Shown one piece after another: positions 1-8,277 of a stretch of 64,000 nucleotides of DNA. This stretch comes from Vibrio sp. STUT-A11. GTDB lineage: Bacteria; Pseudomonadota; Gammaproteobacteria; Enterobacterales; Vibrionaceae. A model generated the notes under the pieces. The model searched no databases and was not told the origin of the DNA. It saw nothing but the letters and a program-made list of their open reading frames with translations. The stretch spans positions 868,001-932,000 of the forward strand of contig NZ_AP026764.1 in the NCBI RefSeq assembly GCF_026000435.1, read 5' to 3'. The position numbers and the translations under genes were made by a program. Position 1 is the first letter of the stretch. Each line of letters begins with the position of its first letter.

Positions 1-38
1 TTAGCAGTAACGACTATATACAAACCAGAGAGCTTCAA
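1..38 (-). CDS. possible N-terminus of a gene running off the left edge
   Basis: On the minus strand an AAGGAG-like site (about positions 47-53) precedes a TTG codon at 38-36. The frame then stays open for 12 codons to the edge, reading a short hydrophobic stretch (KLSGLYIVVTA) that could begin a membrane segment or signal peptide. It would lie directly downstream of the HD-domain gene. Too little is visible to name it, and the TTG start with an 8-10 nt spacer is only a guess. Confidence 0.22.
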   Translation of the reverse strand, partial: MKLSGLYIVVTA

Positions 39-79
39 TTGACGTTTAGCTCCTTAATCAGGGCAAAACTGTCTGACAT

Positions 80-718
80 TTACTCCGCAACCTCTTCGCG
101 CAATTGACCTAGATAGCTTTGCATAAATGCTTTGCGTCTTTGTGCCTCCTGTTTAGCAGAGTTGGTGTTCATGGTATCGACGATTCTAAATAGCTTGGTT
201 TGAAAATGATCAAGGGTAAATTGTTTGTCATCCAAGGTTCGTTCTTCAGCAAACATGTCTTGATTATCATACAGTTTGGCATCGAACTGAGTACTCACTT
301 GAATACAGCGTGTTACGCCAATTGCACCGAGCGCATCCAGACGATCCGCATCCTGCACGATCTTGGCTTCTAATGTGTTGGGACGGATGTTAGCGCTGAA
401 ACTGTGTGCTTCTATCGCGTGGGCGATATCGTCGTGGAAATGGCGCGGGTAGTCGATACTTTCCAAAAATGCGATGGCCTTTTTAGCCGCAATCGCGGAG
501 CTTTGCTTACGGTTAGGGTGATCTTTTGGGTAAGTAAAGCAGTCATGCAAATAGGCAGCGGGCAATACGACTTCCAATTGAGCTCCCTCTTGCTCAGCGA
601 GCTTTTTAGCCGTTTTGGCGACACGCTTTACGTGGCTGAGATCGTGAGCGGCATCGATTTGCATCTCTTGCTGCATGAATTCTAGAAATAAGGGTTCTAC
701 TTGGCTTAATGACGTCAT
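80..718 (-). CDS. yedJ: HD-domain phosphohydrolase, YedJ-like
   Basis: A metal-dependent HD-superfamily hydrolase of about 212 residues. The first His of the metal site sits in AAHDLSHVKRV, the HD pair in AYLHDCF, a further His in HAIEAHSFSA, and a C-terminal Asp in IVQDADRLDALGAIG. The whole layout, including DDKQFTLDHFQTKLF near the end, matches E. coli YedJ, whose substrate is not established. The frame is open 20 codons further upstream, but only from a TTG; the ATG at 718 gives the usual family N-terminus, about 24 residues before the first motif. It lies downstream of the Qrr terminator, so it probably has its own promoter. Function beyond phosphohydrolase is not known. Confidence 0.85.
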   Translation of the reverse strand: MTSLSQVEPLFLEFMQQEMQIDAAHDLSHVKRVAKTAKKLAEQEGAQLEVVLPAAYLHDCFTYPKDHPNRKQSSAIAAKKAIAFLESIDYPRHFHDDIAHAIEAHSFSANIRPNTLEAKIVQDADRLDALGAIGVTRCIQVSTQFDAKLYDNQDMFAEERTLDDKQFTLDHFQTKLFRIVDTMNTNSAKQEAQRRKAFMQSYLGQLREEVAE

Positions 719-891
719 GGGTAATACTTCATACTTGGGGGTGAGGAAAGTATGCCCAACCCAATAACGAATTTCCAAACGCGATGAATTTAATGAGACT
801 TATGACCAAATAACGAAAATGTCACTTTGTCCGTTTTGTCGCTGTATAAAACGGTGAAACCAGAGGGCAATTGGATTTAGCGAAGACAGAT

Positions 892-925
892 AAAAAAAGA
901 GCCAACCGCAAACAGTGCGATTGGC
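892..925 (-). terminator. intrinsic terminator of the Qrr RNA
   Basis: On the minus strand GCCAATCGCA pairs with TGCGGTTGGC across a five-base loop (one G-U pair) and is followed by TC and seven T. This is the usual 3' hairpin of Qrr RNAs and also the likely Hfq-binding U-tail. Confidence 0.93.
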
Positions 926-998
926 TTATATATATGAACAAAGTTGAGTTCACTAACAACGTCAGTTGGCTAGGTGACCCTCGGCTTAAGAAGGGTCA
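893..998 (-). ncRNA. qrr: Qrr quorum-regulatory small RNA
   Basis: Hfq-dependent trans-acting RNA of about 106 nt. It begins with a hairpin (TGACCC, loop, GGGTCA), followed by the nearly invariant Qrr core CTAGCCAACTGACGTTGTTA (about 976-957), which in vibrios base-pairs with luxR/hapR-type, luxO and aphA mRNAs. It ends in a GC-rich hairpin plus T-run. The start at 998 is set by a sigma-54 promoter whose -12 C lies at 1010. The longer first loop (TTCTTAAGCCGA) is of the Qrr2-5 kind rather than the short-loop Qrr1 kind. Vibrios carry up to five Qrr genes; I do not assign a number. It lies in the 442-bp gap between mgtE and the HD-domain gene, on the same strand as both. It would be made at low cell density, when LuxO is phosphorylated. 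Confidence 0.93.
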
Positions 999-1008
999 CT
1001 TTAAACAA

Positions 1009-1024
1009 TGCATCTAGCGTGCCA
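1009..1024 (-). promoter_or_regulatory. sigma-54 promoter of qrr
   Basis: The minus strand reads TGGCACGCTAGATGCA. GG (-25/-24) and GC (-13/-12) are separated by exactly ten bases, matching the sigma-54 consensus, and the -12 base lies 12 nt before the start of the Qrr hairpin. Sigma-54 dependence is established for Qrr genes. A short inverted repeat, CCACG/CGTGG at 1035-1050, lies between this promoter and the LuxO sites; its role is unknown. Confidence 0.92.
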
Positions 1025-1086
1025 ACTTTTAAATCCACGAAAAAGCGTGGTTTCTGTGAGTGACGTTGCCTAAACTCCGATAATAT

Positions 1087-1112
1087 TCGCAATTTGCAAT
1101 TGCGATATGCAA
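1087..1112 (-). promoter_or_regulatory. two adjacent LuxO-binding sites
   Basis: Two abutting 13-bp dyads fit the LuxO consensus TTGCA-N3-TGCAA with one mismatch each: TTGCATATCGCAA (1112-1100) and TTGCAAATTGCGA (1099-1087). They lie about 90-115 bp upstream of the qrr start, where LuxO enhancer sites are found at other Qrr genes. They sit only about 50 bp past the stop codon of mgtE. Confidence 0.85.
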
Positions 1113-1160
1113 TTTTTCTTTATTATGCTAATGATTGATTAATAAATTAGTACTAATTTC

Positions 1161-2507
1161 CTACAACAATACCAGGCTAGCGGTTCCTAAGAAGGCGAAA
1201 AAACCAACAACGTCTGTCACCGTAGTCAAAATAACGGAACCCGCCAGAGCAGGGTCTAATTCTAACTTGTCCAAGATTATTGGAATCAACACACCAAACA
1301 GAGCGGCGGTGATGATATTGACGACGATTGCCAGAGCAATAGTTCCGCCAAGAATCGCGGATTGGAACCATAATCCTGCTAAACCACCTATGATCACTGC
1401 CCACGCGATACCGTTTAGGGAGCCAATACCCAACTCGTTTTTTAGTAACTTGAAGCGGTTTCCGGGTGTGATCTGATTCAGTGCCATCGCCCGTACCATC
1501 AGCGTGAGTGTCTGGCTTCCCGCAATACCACCCATTGAGGCGACTATCGGCATTAATACCGCCAAAGCAACCACTTGGGCGATCACATCTTCAAATAGCC
1601 CAATCGTGACGGAGGCTAATATCGCAGTCATTAGGTTAATCCCTAACCATACGCCACGTTTCTGGGAGCTTTTAATGACCGGAGCAAATAAGTCATCGCC
1701 TTCATCCATACCGGTACCCGCCATCAATCGAGCTTCGTAGATCTCACGCTGAGTACTCAAAGCAAATTGCCAGTCAACTTCGCCAATCAATGTTTGGTCG
1801 GCATCGGTTACTGGTAAAGCGGAAAGGGTACTATGCTCCAGCGCTTCGACCGCTTCAGGTAGCGACATTTTACTGTCGAGGACCGTCACTGCTTCTATCG
1901 AAAGGCTTTTCAAGCGTACATCGGAGTCACTACGCAAAATTTCGAAATAGTTAACCGTGCCGCGAAACTGTTTATTACGGTTAATCAAATAGACCTGTTG
2001 GGGTATGTCGTAGCTGTAACGATCCATCAGTTGCTTAGCGGTGCTAACCGTGATGTTAAAAGGTAAGGTAACGATTTTTCGATCTGCCCAACGACCAATC
2101 TCTTCGTCTTCATACGCATTGGCTTGATCGTAAAGCTCTAACTCGTCTTTCTCGATTAATGCCAGAGCTTCGTTAATAATGTCTTCTGGCAGAGAGTCTG
2201 CCCACTCGATCAGAGAAAGGTTGTCTAGCTTGGCGAGCGTTAGTTTTAGTTCGACTTCAGACAGTGCGTTAATGATCGAAAAGCGCACGTCAGCACGCAT
2301 TTCAGTCAGTACATCAATATGTAATTCTAGCGGTAGCGCTCTCCATAACCGAACACGATCATTGATGGTGAAAGCTTCCAGAATCAGGGCGATGGAACCG
2401 GGGTCTAAACCCTCTTCGATTGACGCATTGAGTGTTGCGACTTGATCCGCTTCTTCAGCTTGGCCAATTTGTTGTATGAGAATGGAGAGATCTTGAAACT
2501 TGCTCAC
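1161..2507 (-). CDS. mgtE: magnesium transporter MgtE
   Basis: Inner-membrane Mg2+ channel of 448 residues, the normal MgtE length. Order: an N-terminal MgtE_N helical domain (about 1-125), a tandem CBS pair that senses cytosolic Mg2+ (about 130-250, including ALPVTDADQTLIGEV), then about five membrane helices from residue 280, with the conserved pore region around MGGIAGSQTLTLMVRAMAL. The start is a GTG at 2507 beginning VSKFQDL, with a G-rich upstream sequence. No clear terminator follows; the next element downstream is the LuxO/qrr promoter. No M-box-like leader is visible upstream. Confidence 0.95.
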   Translation of the reverse strand: MSKFQDLSILIQQIGQAEEADQVATLNASIEEGLDPGSIALILEAFTINDRVRLWRALPLELHIDVLTEMRADVRFSIINALSEVELKLTLAKLDNLSLIEWADSLPEDIINEALALIEKDELELYDQANAYEDEEIGRWADRKIVTLPFNITVSTAKQLMDRYSYDIPQQVYLINRNKQFRGTVNYFEILRSDSDVRLKSLSIEAVTVLDSKMSLPEAVEALEHSTLSALPVTDADQTLIGEVDWQFALSTQREIYEARLMAGTGMDEGDDLFAPVIKSSQKRGVWLGINLMTAILASVTIGLFEDVIAQVVALAVLMPIVASMGGIAGSQTLTLMVRAMALNQITPGNRFKLLKNELGIGSLNGIAWAVIIGGLAGLWFQSAILGGTIALAIVVNIITAALFGVLIPIILDKLELDPALAGSVILTTVTDVVGFFAFLGTASLVLL

Positions 2508-2638
2508 CGAGCACCCCGATAGTTTGTTCGTTTAAAAATAGAGATTGTGGTCTAGTAACAATAGCGAAAAATTGCGCTAAACGTTCAAGCCAAAAATACT
2601 TAAGCTAAAGTACGCGAAAGCAAAAGAAAAACAATAGG

Positions 2639-3961
2639 CTACTTTAAGTTGATGGTGAGATAAGGCTGCACTAATTTACGAATGTTCACTTTGGCACCAA
2701 TTCGCGCCGCAAGCAGATACATGCCCGCGATTTTTCGGTGTAGAAAAATCGCATCTGCTGGTGGTGTATGCCAGTAATCCTGCTCCATGCTAAGAATTTT
2801 ACCAGCGTCACGTAACCTCTGGGCAAGGCCACTGGCTTTAAAGTCATAGTCTTGATCAACTAACATGGGTTCGCATGCCATCTTGACCAGTTCCCAAATT
2901 GCTTTTCGCTGTTCTGGCTCGATGTCTTGACTGAAAAAGCCAATCTTCTCCAGGGCTTCGTTCAGGCTTTGTTCGTCATGGTTAATAACCGCAGAGAACG
3001 CCTGACGATATCCAGAACTGAATCTTTCACTGTATTCGCGCGTAGCACCAAAATCTAACAGGCCGATTTGCTTAGTTTCTTCGAGGTACAAATAGTTGGC
3101 GAAATTGGGATCGGTCTGAACCATTTTGAAGTCGAATAGCTCGCGGAAAAGCAGTTCGAGCAGGTTGTGCATGACAGTATCACGGGTCTTTTGGTCAGTG
3201 TTTACGATGGTATCCACTGGGACCCCTTCGATATATTCCATCGCTAATACTGATTGTGAAGAGCTTTCTGGGTGAATTTTTGGCACAACAAAGTGTGGGT
3301 GTGCTTTTAGTGCCTCGTAATAACGTATGGCGAACTGTGCTTCACGTAAATAATTGGCTTCATCGTGAAGCTGTTTTTTCGCTTCCTCTAACAGCCCTTT
3401 ATAGTCTACTGATTCTGGTATCAGACCCACGACTTTAAGCAGTGTGCCAACGTTGTCGACATCACTGTTGATACTTTTACGAATGCCAGGGTATTGGACT
3501 TTCACTGCAAGCTTGTCGCCCGCATCACTGTATGCCTGATGCACTTGTCCTATCGAAGCACTGGCGATCGGCTTGAAGTTGAAAGCAAGAAACTCTGATT
3601 TCCAATTCGGACCAAGCGCGTTTTTCATGACATCGTTTAACTGCTTAGCTGGCATTGGGTCGGCACTCGAGCGCAACCTTGAGAGAATATCGGCTAACTC
3701 GGGTTCGAGGATATCACCCGCATCCATCGACAACATTTGTCCGAGTTTCATCGCGGCACCGCGTAAATGAGCAAGCTGATCGGTCAGTCTGGTGATGTTT
3801 TGAGGTGTCAACAGGAGGTCTTTCGCTTTAGGTTTGTTGCCCTTGGCGAGTTGTTTAGTACCTTCAGCAAGCACATTTCCGGCAACTCTTGTTGCAAGAG
3901 AAGCAAATTTACCGAATCTGGAGATGCGATGTGTAGGTAAGTTTTTTTCCTTGTCTGACAT
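2639..3961 (-). CDS. ABC1/UbiB-family atypical kinase (AarF/ADCK-like)
   Basis: A 440-residue member of the UbiB/ADCK/ABC1 family of kinase-like proteins linked to ubiquinone and lipid metabolism. Visible marks are the KxGQ motif in MKLGQMLSMD, the Ala-rich nucleotide loop IASASIGQVHQAY, the catalytic-loop region VQTDPNFANYLY, and the metal-binding LLDFGA. The frame extends 90 codons further upstream, but that part overlaps the 3' end of the permease gene and has no family character; the ATG at 3961 has a strong GGGAGG site. It is not the main UbiB, which has C-terminal membrane helices and sits with other ubi genes. Its substrate is unknown. Confidence 0.85.
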   Translation of the reverse strand: MSDKEKNLPTHRISRFGKFASLATRVAGNVLAEGTKQLAKGNKPKAKDLLLTPQNITRLTDQLAHLRGAAMKLGQMLSMDAGDILEPELADILSRLRSSADPMPAKQLNDVMKNALGPNWKSEFLAFNFKPIASASIGQVHQAYSDAGDKLAVKVQYPGIRKSINSDVDNVGTLLKVVGLIPESVDYKGLLEEAKKQLHDEANYLREAQFAIRYYEALKAHPHFVVPKIHPESSSQSVLAMEYIEGVPVDTIVNTDQKTRDTVMHNLLELLFRELFDFKMVQTDPNFANYLYLEETKQIGLLDFGATREYSERFSSGYRQAFSAVINHDEQSLNEALEKIGFFSQDIEPEQRKAIWELVKMACEPMLVDQDYDFKASGLAQRLRDAGKILSMEQDYWHTPPADAIFLHRKIAGMYLLAARIGAKVNIRKLVQPYLTINLK

Positions 3962-4110
3962 TGAGAGCCTCCCGTTTGCTACATCCCAACCACTAAAGAA
4001 TAACGCTTTCAGTTCTAACCTTTTGTTATACGGGAAAACAGTGCTATTGGATACATTTGAAAACAAAACCGCTGGTGGTGCCAGCGGTTCGAGAACAGAT
4101 GTTGATGCGG

Positions 4111-5373
4111 TTACTCTATCACCCGTGCTTGTCGCTTTTGTCTCCATTGCTTCCATGGCAATGACAGCAGGAAAAAAATCGTTAGCGCATACAGCATGGA
4201 CCAACCTAAGCAGACAAAGACGCCAGTGCAAAGAATTAGAGAAATTCCAGCCAGAGCTTTACCAACGCCTTGCAGCAGTTTGTATGCGGCGAGCATGGCA
4301 AGCAGATAAACCAACACAAAAATGCTGTTCGCGAGTTTAAGGAAAAACTCTAAATCAAGTTGAGATAGTGTGCCTGCCACACAGGACACAAACAGGATGA
4401 AGCCAACCAGCAATGTTGCAGAGGAAGGAACGCCCCGATGCGAGACTTTCGCCAGTTTACTGTCTGGACGATATTCACGAGCTTGACTCCAAACCATTCG
4501 GGACAAGCTTTGAGTGTATAAATTGACACTGGCAAAACAAGCAGAAAAGCCGATCACGCTGATGATCCATTTGGCACTGTCTCCCAGTAGCTGTGCACTT
4601 AGCCAAGGTATGGAGGCATTATCAAACTGAGGGGTGCCATAAGCGCCAAACTTTAATATCACAACCGAACATGCCCAATAGGTTGCGCCAGCAACGAAAC
4701 ATCCGACAATAATCGCGATAGGAAAGTCGCGTTGTGGGTTCTTAAACTCTTCGCCCATGTGTGCAAATGCTTCTATGCCGACAAAACACCAAAACATCAC
4801 AGCAAGCGCTGAAGTAATTGACCAAATCGAGTCGGTTGTGACGGCAGGCATGGTTAGATCAACACTGCTGATTTCTCCTTCCCATAGAAATGCACCAACC
4901 AGCGCAAATACACTCAGTGCGATCACTGTTTGCAAACGCCCTGATGACTTTGTTCCTAGCAAGTTAACCAATATCAGTAGCGCGATGGTGAGTACTTGAG
5001 CGAATAAGTCATTGTTTAGTGGCTCGGGCAGAAGTTGTTTGAGAAAACCCGCAGCAAGTGCGATAGCGGCTGGGATCCCCACCGGGATCACACTGACAAA
5101 CAGCCAGGCAACGCTACTTTCTAATTTTGCATTAAACGCTTTTCGGACGAAGAAAGCGGTGCCGCCAGCGTTGGGATATCGCTTACCTAATTGAGCAAAC
5201 GTCAGAGCAATCGGGCAAATCGCCGCGAACAGTAATATCCATGCCCAGAGTGAAAAATGCCCTGCAATACCTGCCGCAATCGCCGGTATCATAAATAGAC
5301 CTGTGCCCATCAATGTGGTGGAAAGTTGGGCGATGCCGGATATAAGTGAGATGTCTTTTTTGAGCTGTTCCAT
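4111..5373 (-). CDS. yjeH: APC-family amino acid exporter, YjeH-like
   Basis: Inner-membrane APC-superfamily permease of 420 residues with about 12 hydrophobic segments. The N-terminus (ISGIAQLSTTLMGTGLFMIP) and the SVIPVGIPAA and YPNAGGTAFFV segments resemble E. coli YjeH, which exports methionine and branched-chain amino acids; that substrate is inferred by family. It is transcribed divergently from an Lrp/AsnC regulator 179 bp away, a common pairing for amino acid exporters. Its stop codon lies 150 bp before the ATG of the kinase gene on the same strand. Confidence 0.82.
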   Translation of the reverse strand: MEQLKKDISLISGIAQLSTTLMGTGLFMIPAIAAGIAGHFSLWAWILLFAAICPIALTFAQLGKRYPNAGGTAFFVRKAFNAKLESSVAWLFVSVIPVGIPAAIALAAGFLKQLLPEPLNNDLFAQVLTIALLILVNLLGTKSSGRLQTVIALSVFALVGAFLWEGEISSVDLTMPAVTTDSIWSITSALAVMFWCFVGIEAFAHMGEEFKNPQRDFPIAIIVGCFVAGATYWACSVVILKFGAYGTPQFDNASIPWLSAQLLGDSAKWIISVIGFSACFASVNLYTQSLSRMVWSQAREYRPDSKLAKVSHRGVPSSATLLVGFILFVSCVAGTLSQLDLEFFLKLANSIFVLVYLLAMLAAYKLLQGVGKALAGISLILCTGVFVCLGWSMLYALTIFFLLSLPWKQWRQKRQARVIE

Positions 5374-5552
5374 GCTGGTCTCTGACGGTGTCGAACTAAG
5401 GGAAGTCTAAGAATAAATGAGTTCTCAAATACAAAATGCGTTACTGCACCGCCAATATGACGGTTGTTTCAAATAATTCCAACAAAATGTTGGTTTCTTA
5501 TGCATTTAAAATCGTTATAAAATGAAGAAAATAAGGAAGAAGCGGTAAGTTT

Positions 5553-6008
5553 ATGGACAAGTTTGATCACAAGATCATAGATATCCTCCGGCACAATGCC
5601 CGGCTGTCAGTCACTGAAATCGCAGAAAAAGTGAACCTCTCTCGCTCGGCGGTGACGGCTCGAATTCGTAAGCTCGAAAATGACAAAGTTATCTTGGGTT
5701 ATCATGCAGAAATCGCCTCTAGTGAAGGGGATTCAATCTGCGCCTATTTTGCTCTGAAGTTCGATACCTCCACCTCAACGTACTACTGCGAATCTTACGC
5801 AAATGAGCTGTACAAAATTGATGGGGTGAAATGGTGTCATGCCATTAGCGGAGAAACCGATATGATGGTCTTTGTCGAGGTTCCCAACATGAACCGACTG
5901 AATGAGGTCAGAGACCAAATTCAACGCTTTCCTGAGCTTCGACATCTCATGACTCATACTGTGTTAACCGAGTTTTTTAATACCACTGGGAATAAGTTCG
6001 TTAAGTGA
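5553..6008 (+). CDS. Lrp/AsnC-family transcriptional regulator
   Basis: A 151-residue Lrp/AsnC regulator. The N-terminal winged helix-turn-helix begins MDKFDHKIIDILRHNARLSV, with the recognition helix in NLSRSAVTARIRKLE; the C-terminal ligand-binding RAM domain includes KWCHAISGETDMMVFVEV. It is divergent from the yjeH-like exporter and is probably its amino-acid-responsive regulator (inference from position). A LysR gene follows 41 bp later on the same strand. Confidence 0.88.
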   Translation: MDKFDHKIIDILRHNARLSVTEIAEKVNLSRSAVTARIRKLENDKVILGYHAEIASSEGDSICAYFALKFDTSTSTYYCESYANELYKIDGVKWCHAISGETDMMVFVEVPNMNRLNEVRDQIQRFPELRHLMTHTVLTEFFNTTGNKFVK

Positions 6009-6049
6009 TCGGCAAAGCCAGACGTAAGTACCATTCAATCGGATAAACA

Positions 6050-6964
6050 ATGCTAAACCACATCAATTTAAACTTGCTGAGATCCTTACATGTTTTGCTC
6101 GAAGAGTGTCATGTAAGCCGCACTGCGCATCGACTGAACATCACGCAATCTGCGGTGAGTCGTCAGCTGGCTCAACTCCGCGAGCTGTGTGGTGATCCAC
6201 TTCTTATTCGCCAGGGTAATCAGCTGATTCCTACACCAAGAGCGATAGCGCTAAAAGAAAAACTGGATGCGTTACTTGCGGAATTTGACCATCTTTTGGA
6301 TGACAAGCCATTTGAGCCCAAAGACTGGCAGGGAGAACTCGTGATTGCGTCGAGTGATTACGTTGCCCAATATGTTCTACCGGATATAGCGTCGCACCTC
6401 AGTGAGTTCGCGCCACAACTTGATATGGCTTATCGGCTTTGGCAGCCAGACTTTCTGGACAAACTGCATGAGCTCGGCATTCACATCGCTTCTTCTATGT
6501 ACCCCTCCAAACCAGAAGGCGTATCGAGCATCAATATCGGCTCGGATAATTCGGTTTGTCTGATGAAAGATTCACATCCTCTGGCTAAGTGTAAAAGTAT
6601 CAGCGCGAAGCAACTCGTCAGCTATTCGCACATAAAGGTAACGGGAGGTGGAGACAAGGACTCCAGTGCTGATCTGGCGTTAAAAGAGATGGGTCTGGAG
6701 CGTCATATCGCATTTAAAGTGCCTTTCTTCTCTGCCGCCGTAAACAGACTGGTAACGAGTGACAACCTTATGGTCGTGCCGGAACATATTGCGCTGAATC
6801 TTGCCAAACATTGGCGTTTAGTCAATAAACCACTGCCTTTTGCAACCCAGACACATGAATATTGGTTGATGTGGCATCCAAAATACGACACCGATCCTGC
6901 CCATCGTTGGGTTAGAGAACAAATTCGGACAGTGATGAAGCTATCGGAATACTCTATTCATTAA
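6050..6964 (+). CDS. LysR-family transcriptional regulator
   Basis: A 304-residue LysR-type regulator. The N-terminal helix-turn-helix is clear (CHVSRTAHRLNITQSAVSRQLAQLRELCGD, residues about 20-50, read in two pieces), followed by a periplasmic-binding-protein-like effector domain from about residue 90. Motifs such as LIRQGNQLIPTPRA resemble the NodD/LeuO-type branch. It may share a transcript with the upstream Lrp gene and lies 94 bp before a LysE-type exporter, which it may control. The effector cannot be read from the sequence. Confidence 0.87.
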   Translation: MLNHINLNLLRSLHVLLEECHVSRTAHRLNITQSAVSRQLAQLRELCGDPLLIRQGNQLIPTPRAIALKEKLDALLAEFDHLLDDKPFEPKDWQGELVIASSDYVAQYVLPDIASHLSEFAPQLDMAYRLWQPDFLDKLHELGIHIASSMYPSKPEGVSSINIGSDNSVCLMKDSHPLAKCKSISAKQLVSYSHIKVTGGGDKDSSADLALKEMGLERHIAFKVPFFSAAVNRLVTSDNLMVVPEHIALNLAKHWRLVNKPLPFATQTHEYWLMWHPKYDTDPAHRWVREQIRTVMKLSEYSIH

Positions 6965-7058
6965 GTTATGATTTCAAGTCATGACCTTTATGAAAAACTT
7001 TGATTTCTATTTATATCCCTTCACTTGATAGATTGATACCAAATGAGGAGAGGATTTT

Positions 7059-7673
7059 ATGACACTAACAGTTTGGCTATCACTTTTTACCGTATGTTTA
7101 TTGGGCGCTATGTCTCCAGGGCCTAGTTTGGCGATTGTCGCTAAACACGCTTTGGCTGGTGGTCGTGTTAATGGGTTGGCGACAGCGTGGGCACACGCAT
7201 TTGGTATCGGGATATATGCATTTATTACTCTGATCGGCTTGGCAGTGGTTTTACAGCAAAGCCCGCTACTGTTTAAAGCAATCAGCTTGGCGGGGGCAGC
7301 GTACTTGGCCTATTTGGGGTTTAATGCTCTGCGTTCGAAAGGCGGTGTAGCGGCTAAGCTTGAATCTGGTCAGGAAACTACCGTTGCTCAGTCGGCAAGA
7401 GAAGGCTTTTTTATCTCTATTCTCAGCCCCAAAATAGCACTGTTTTTTATCGCGTTATTTAGCCAGTTCGTTGCGCTGGGTAACGATCTGAGCAATCAAA
7501 TGATCATTGTTGCTACGCCGTTTATCGTTGACGGTTTGTGGTACACCTTCATTACTATCGTACTCTCCAGCTCGCGAGTGGTAGATCGTATTCGCTCAAA
7601 AGCGGTGTTGATCGATCGCTTGTCTGGCGTTGTGCTCATGTTGTTGGCGCTGCGCGTGGTTGTAACGATATAA
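7059..7673 (+). CDS. LysE/RhtB-family amino acid exporter
   Basis: Inner-membrane exporter of 204 residues with about six hydrophobic helices. The family signature follows the first helix (LGAMSPGPSLAIVAKHALAGG), and a second conserved block is FISILSPKIALFFIALF. It has a good site, GAGGAGAGG, before the ATG. RhtB-family proteins export homoserine, threonine, leucine, lysine and similar; the substrate is not assigned. This is the second amino-acid exporter within 3 kb, grouped with two regulators. Confidence 0.88.
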   Translation: MTLTVWLSLFTVCLLGAMSPGPSLAIVAKHALAGGRVNGLATAWAHAFGIGIYAFITLIGLAVVLQQSPLLFKAISLAGAAYLAYLGFNALRSKGGVAAKLESGQETTVAQSAREGFFISILSPKIALFFIALFSQFVALGNDLSNQMIIVATPFIVDGLWYTFITIVLSSSRVVDRIRSKAVLIDRLSGVVLMLLALRVVVTI

Positions 7674-7691
7674 ATTTGATTTCCAGAACAT

Positions 7692-7723
7692 AAAAAAGCA
7701 CCCAGCTTGTTCAAGGCTGGGTG
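7692..7723 (-). terminator. intrinsic terminator (minus strand)
   Basis: CACCCAGC pairs with GCTGGGTG and is followed, on the minus strand, by CTTTTTTA. It lies 70 bp beyond the stop of the 73-residue membrane protein gene and may also slow transcription from the convergent LysE gene. Confidence 0.8.
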
Positions 7724-7793
7724 TAAGCAAGGAGTTTCTCAGGAGCTTTGTTAGCTTTTGGGGACGAGGGGGTTGAGAAACACTTTAATGCTC

Positions 7794-8015
7794 TTATCGG
7801 CGAACTTCTTCAAATTCGCCTTCTATCGCGTCTGCTTTTCCTGTATTAAATTCATATTCTTGCTGCATCTCTTTTTGCATGTACTTGACGCGCTTCTCAA
7901 TACGTTTTCCGGTGATCAGTGCCGCGATGGTCAATGGGATCGCCATGATGAGGCTAAATACTAAAGCAAAAAGGCCTGTAATCAGTGCCAGTGCTGTAAC
8001 GATGATCCGATTCAT
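7794..8015 (-). CDS. small membrane protein, unknown function
   Basis: A 73-residue protein with one long hydrophobic stretch (about residues 4-37, enough for one long or two short helices), then a charged, probably cytoplasmic tail rich in Glu, Lys and Arg (GKRIEKRVKYMQKEMQQEYE). It has an AGAGG site 8-9 nt before the ATG and its own terminator downstream, so it is very likely expressed alone. I do not recognise a named family. Confidence 0.72.
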   Translation of the reverse strand: MNRIIVTALALITGLFALVFSLIMAIPLTIAALITGKRIEKRVKYMQKEMQQEYEFNTGKADAIEGEFEEVRR

Positions 8016-8139
8016 AAACTTGACCTCTCTATTCGTCTATGTGTTCAGATTACCCCTGTGAATATGAACGAAACATGAACAATAGGGCTCACTATGTCTG
8101 AGGAATGTCAAAGTCTGAAGAAAGTTAAATCGTATGAAT

Positions 8140-8168
8140 AAAAAACGCCTGAGGGGAAGCTCAGGCGT
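8140..8168 (-). terminator. intrinsic terminator of the GAPDH gene
   Basis: ACGCCTGAG pairs with CTCAGGCGT (nine base pairs, six-base loop). On the minus strand a run of six T follows. It lies about 110 bp past the stop codon of the GAPDH gene. Confidence 0.87.
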
Positions 8169-8277
8169 ATAAATGGGGAGTTAAGATTAGTAGTGCGCTT
8201 TCGCGCTTATTATAAAGAACAAATGTTGAGGTATAGTTCGCTACACCATGTGGTTAACGTTGTGGAGCAATGTTCAC

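Noticed and set aside
1031..1080. larger structured leader RNA extending upstream of qrr (pairing of 1071-1080 with the Qrr core)
   Set aside because: Pairing exists, but the sigma-54 promoter places the start at 998, so the upstream part is DNA control sequence, not RNA.
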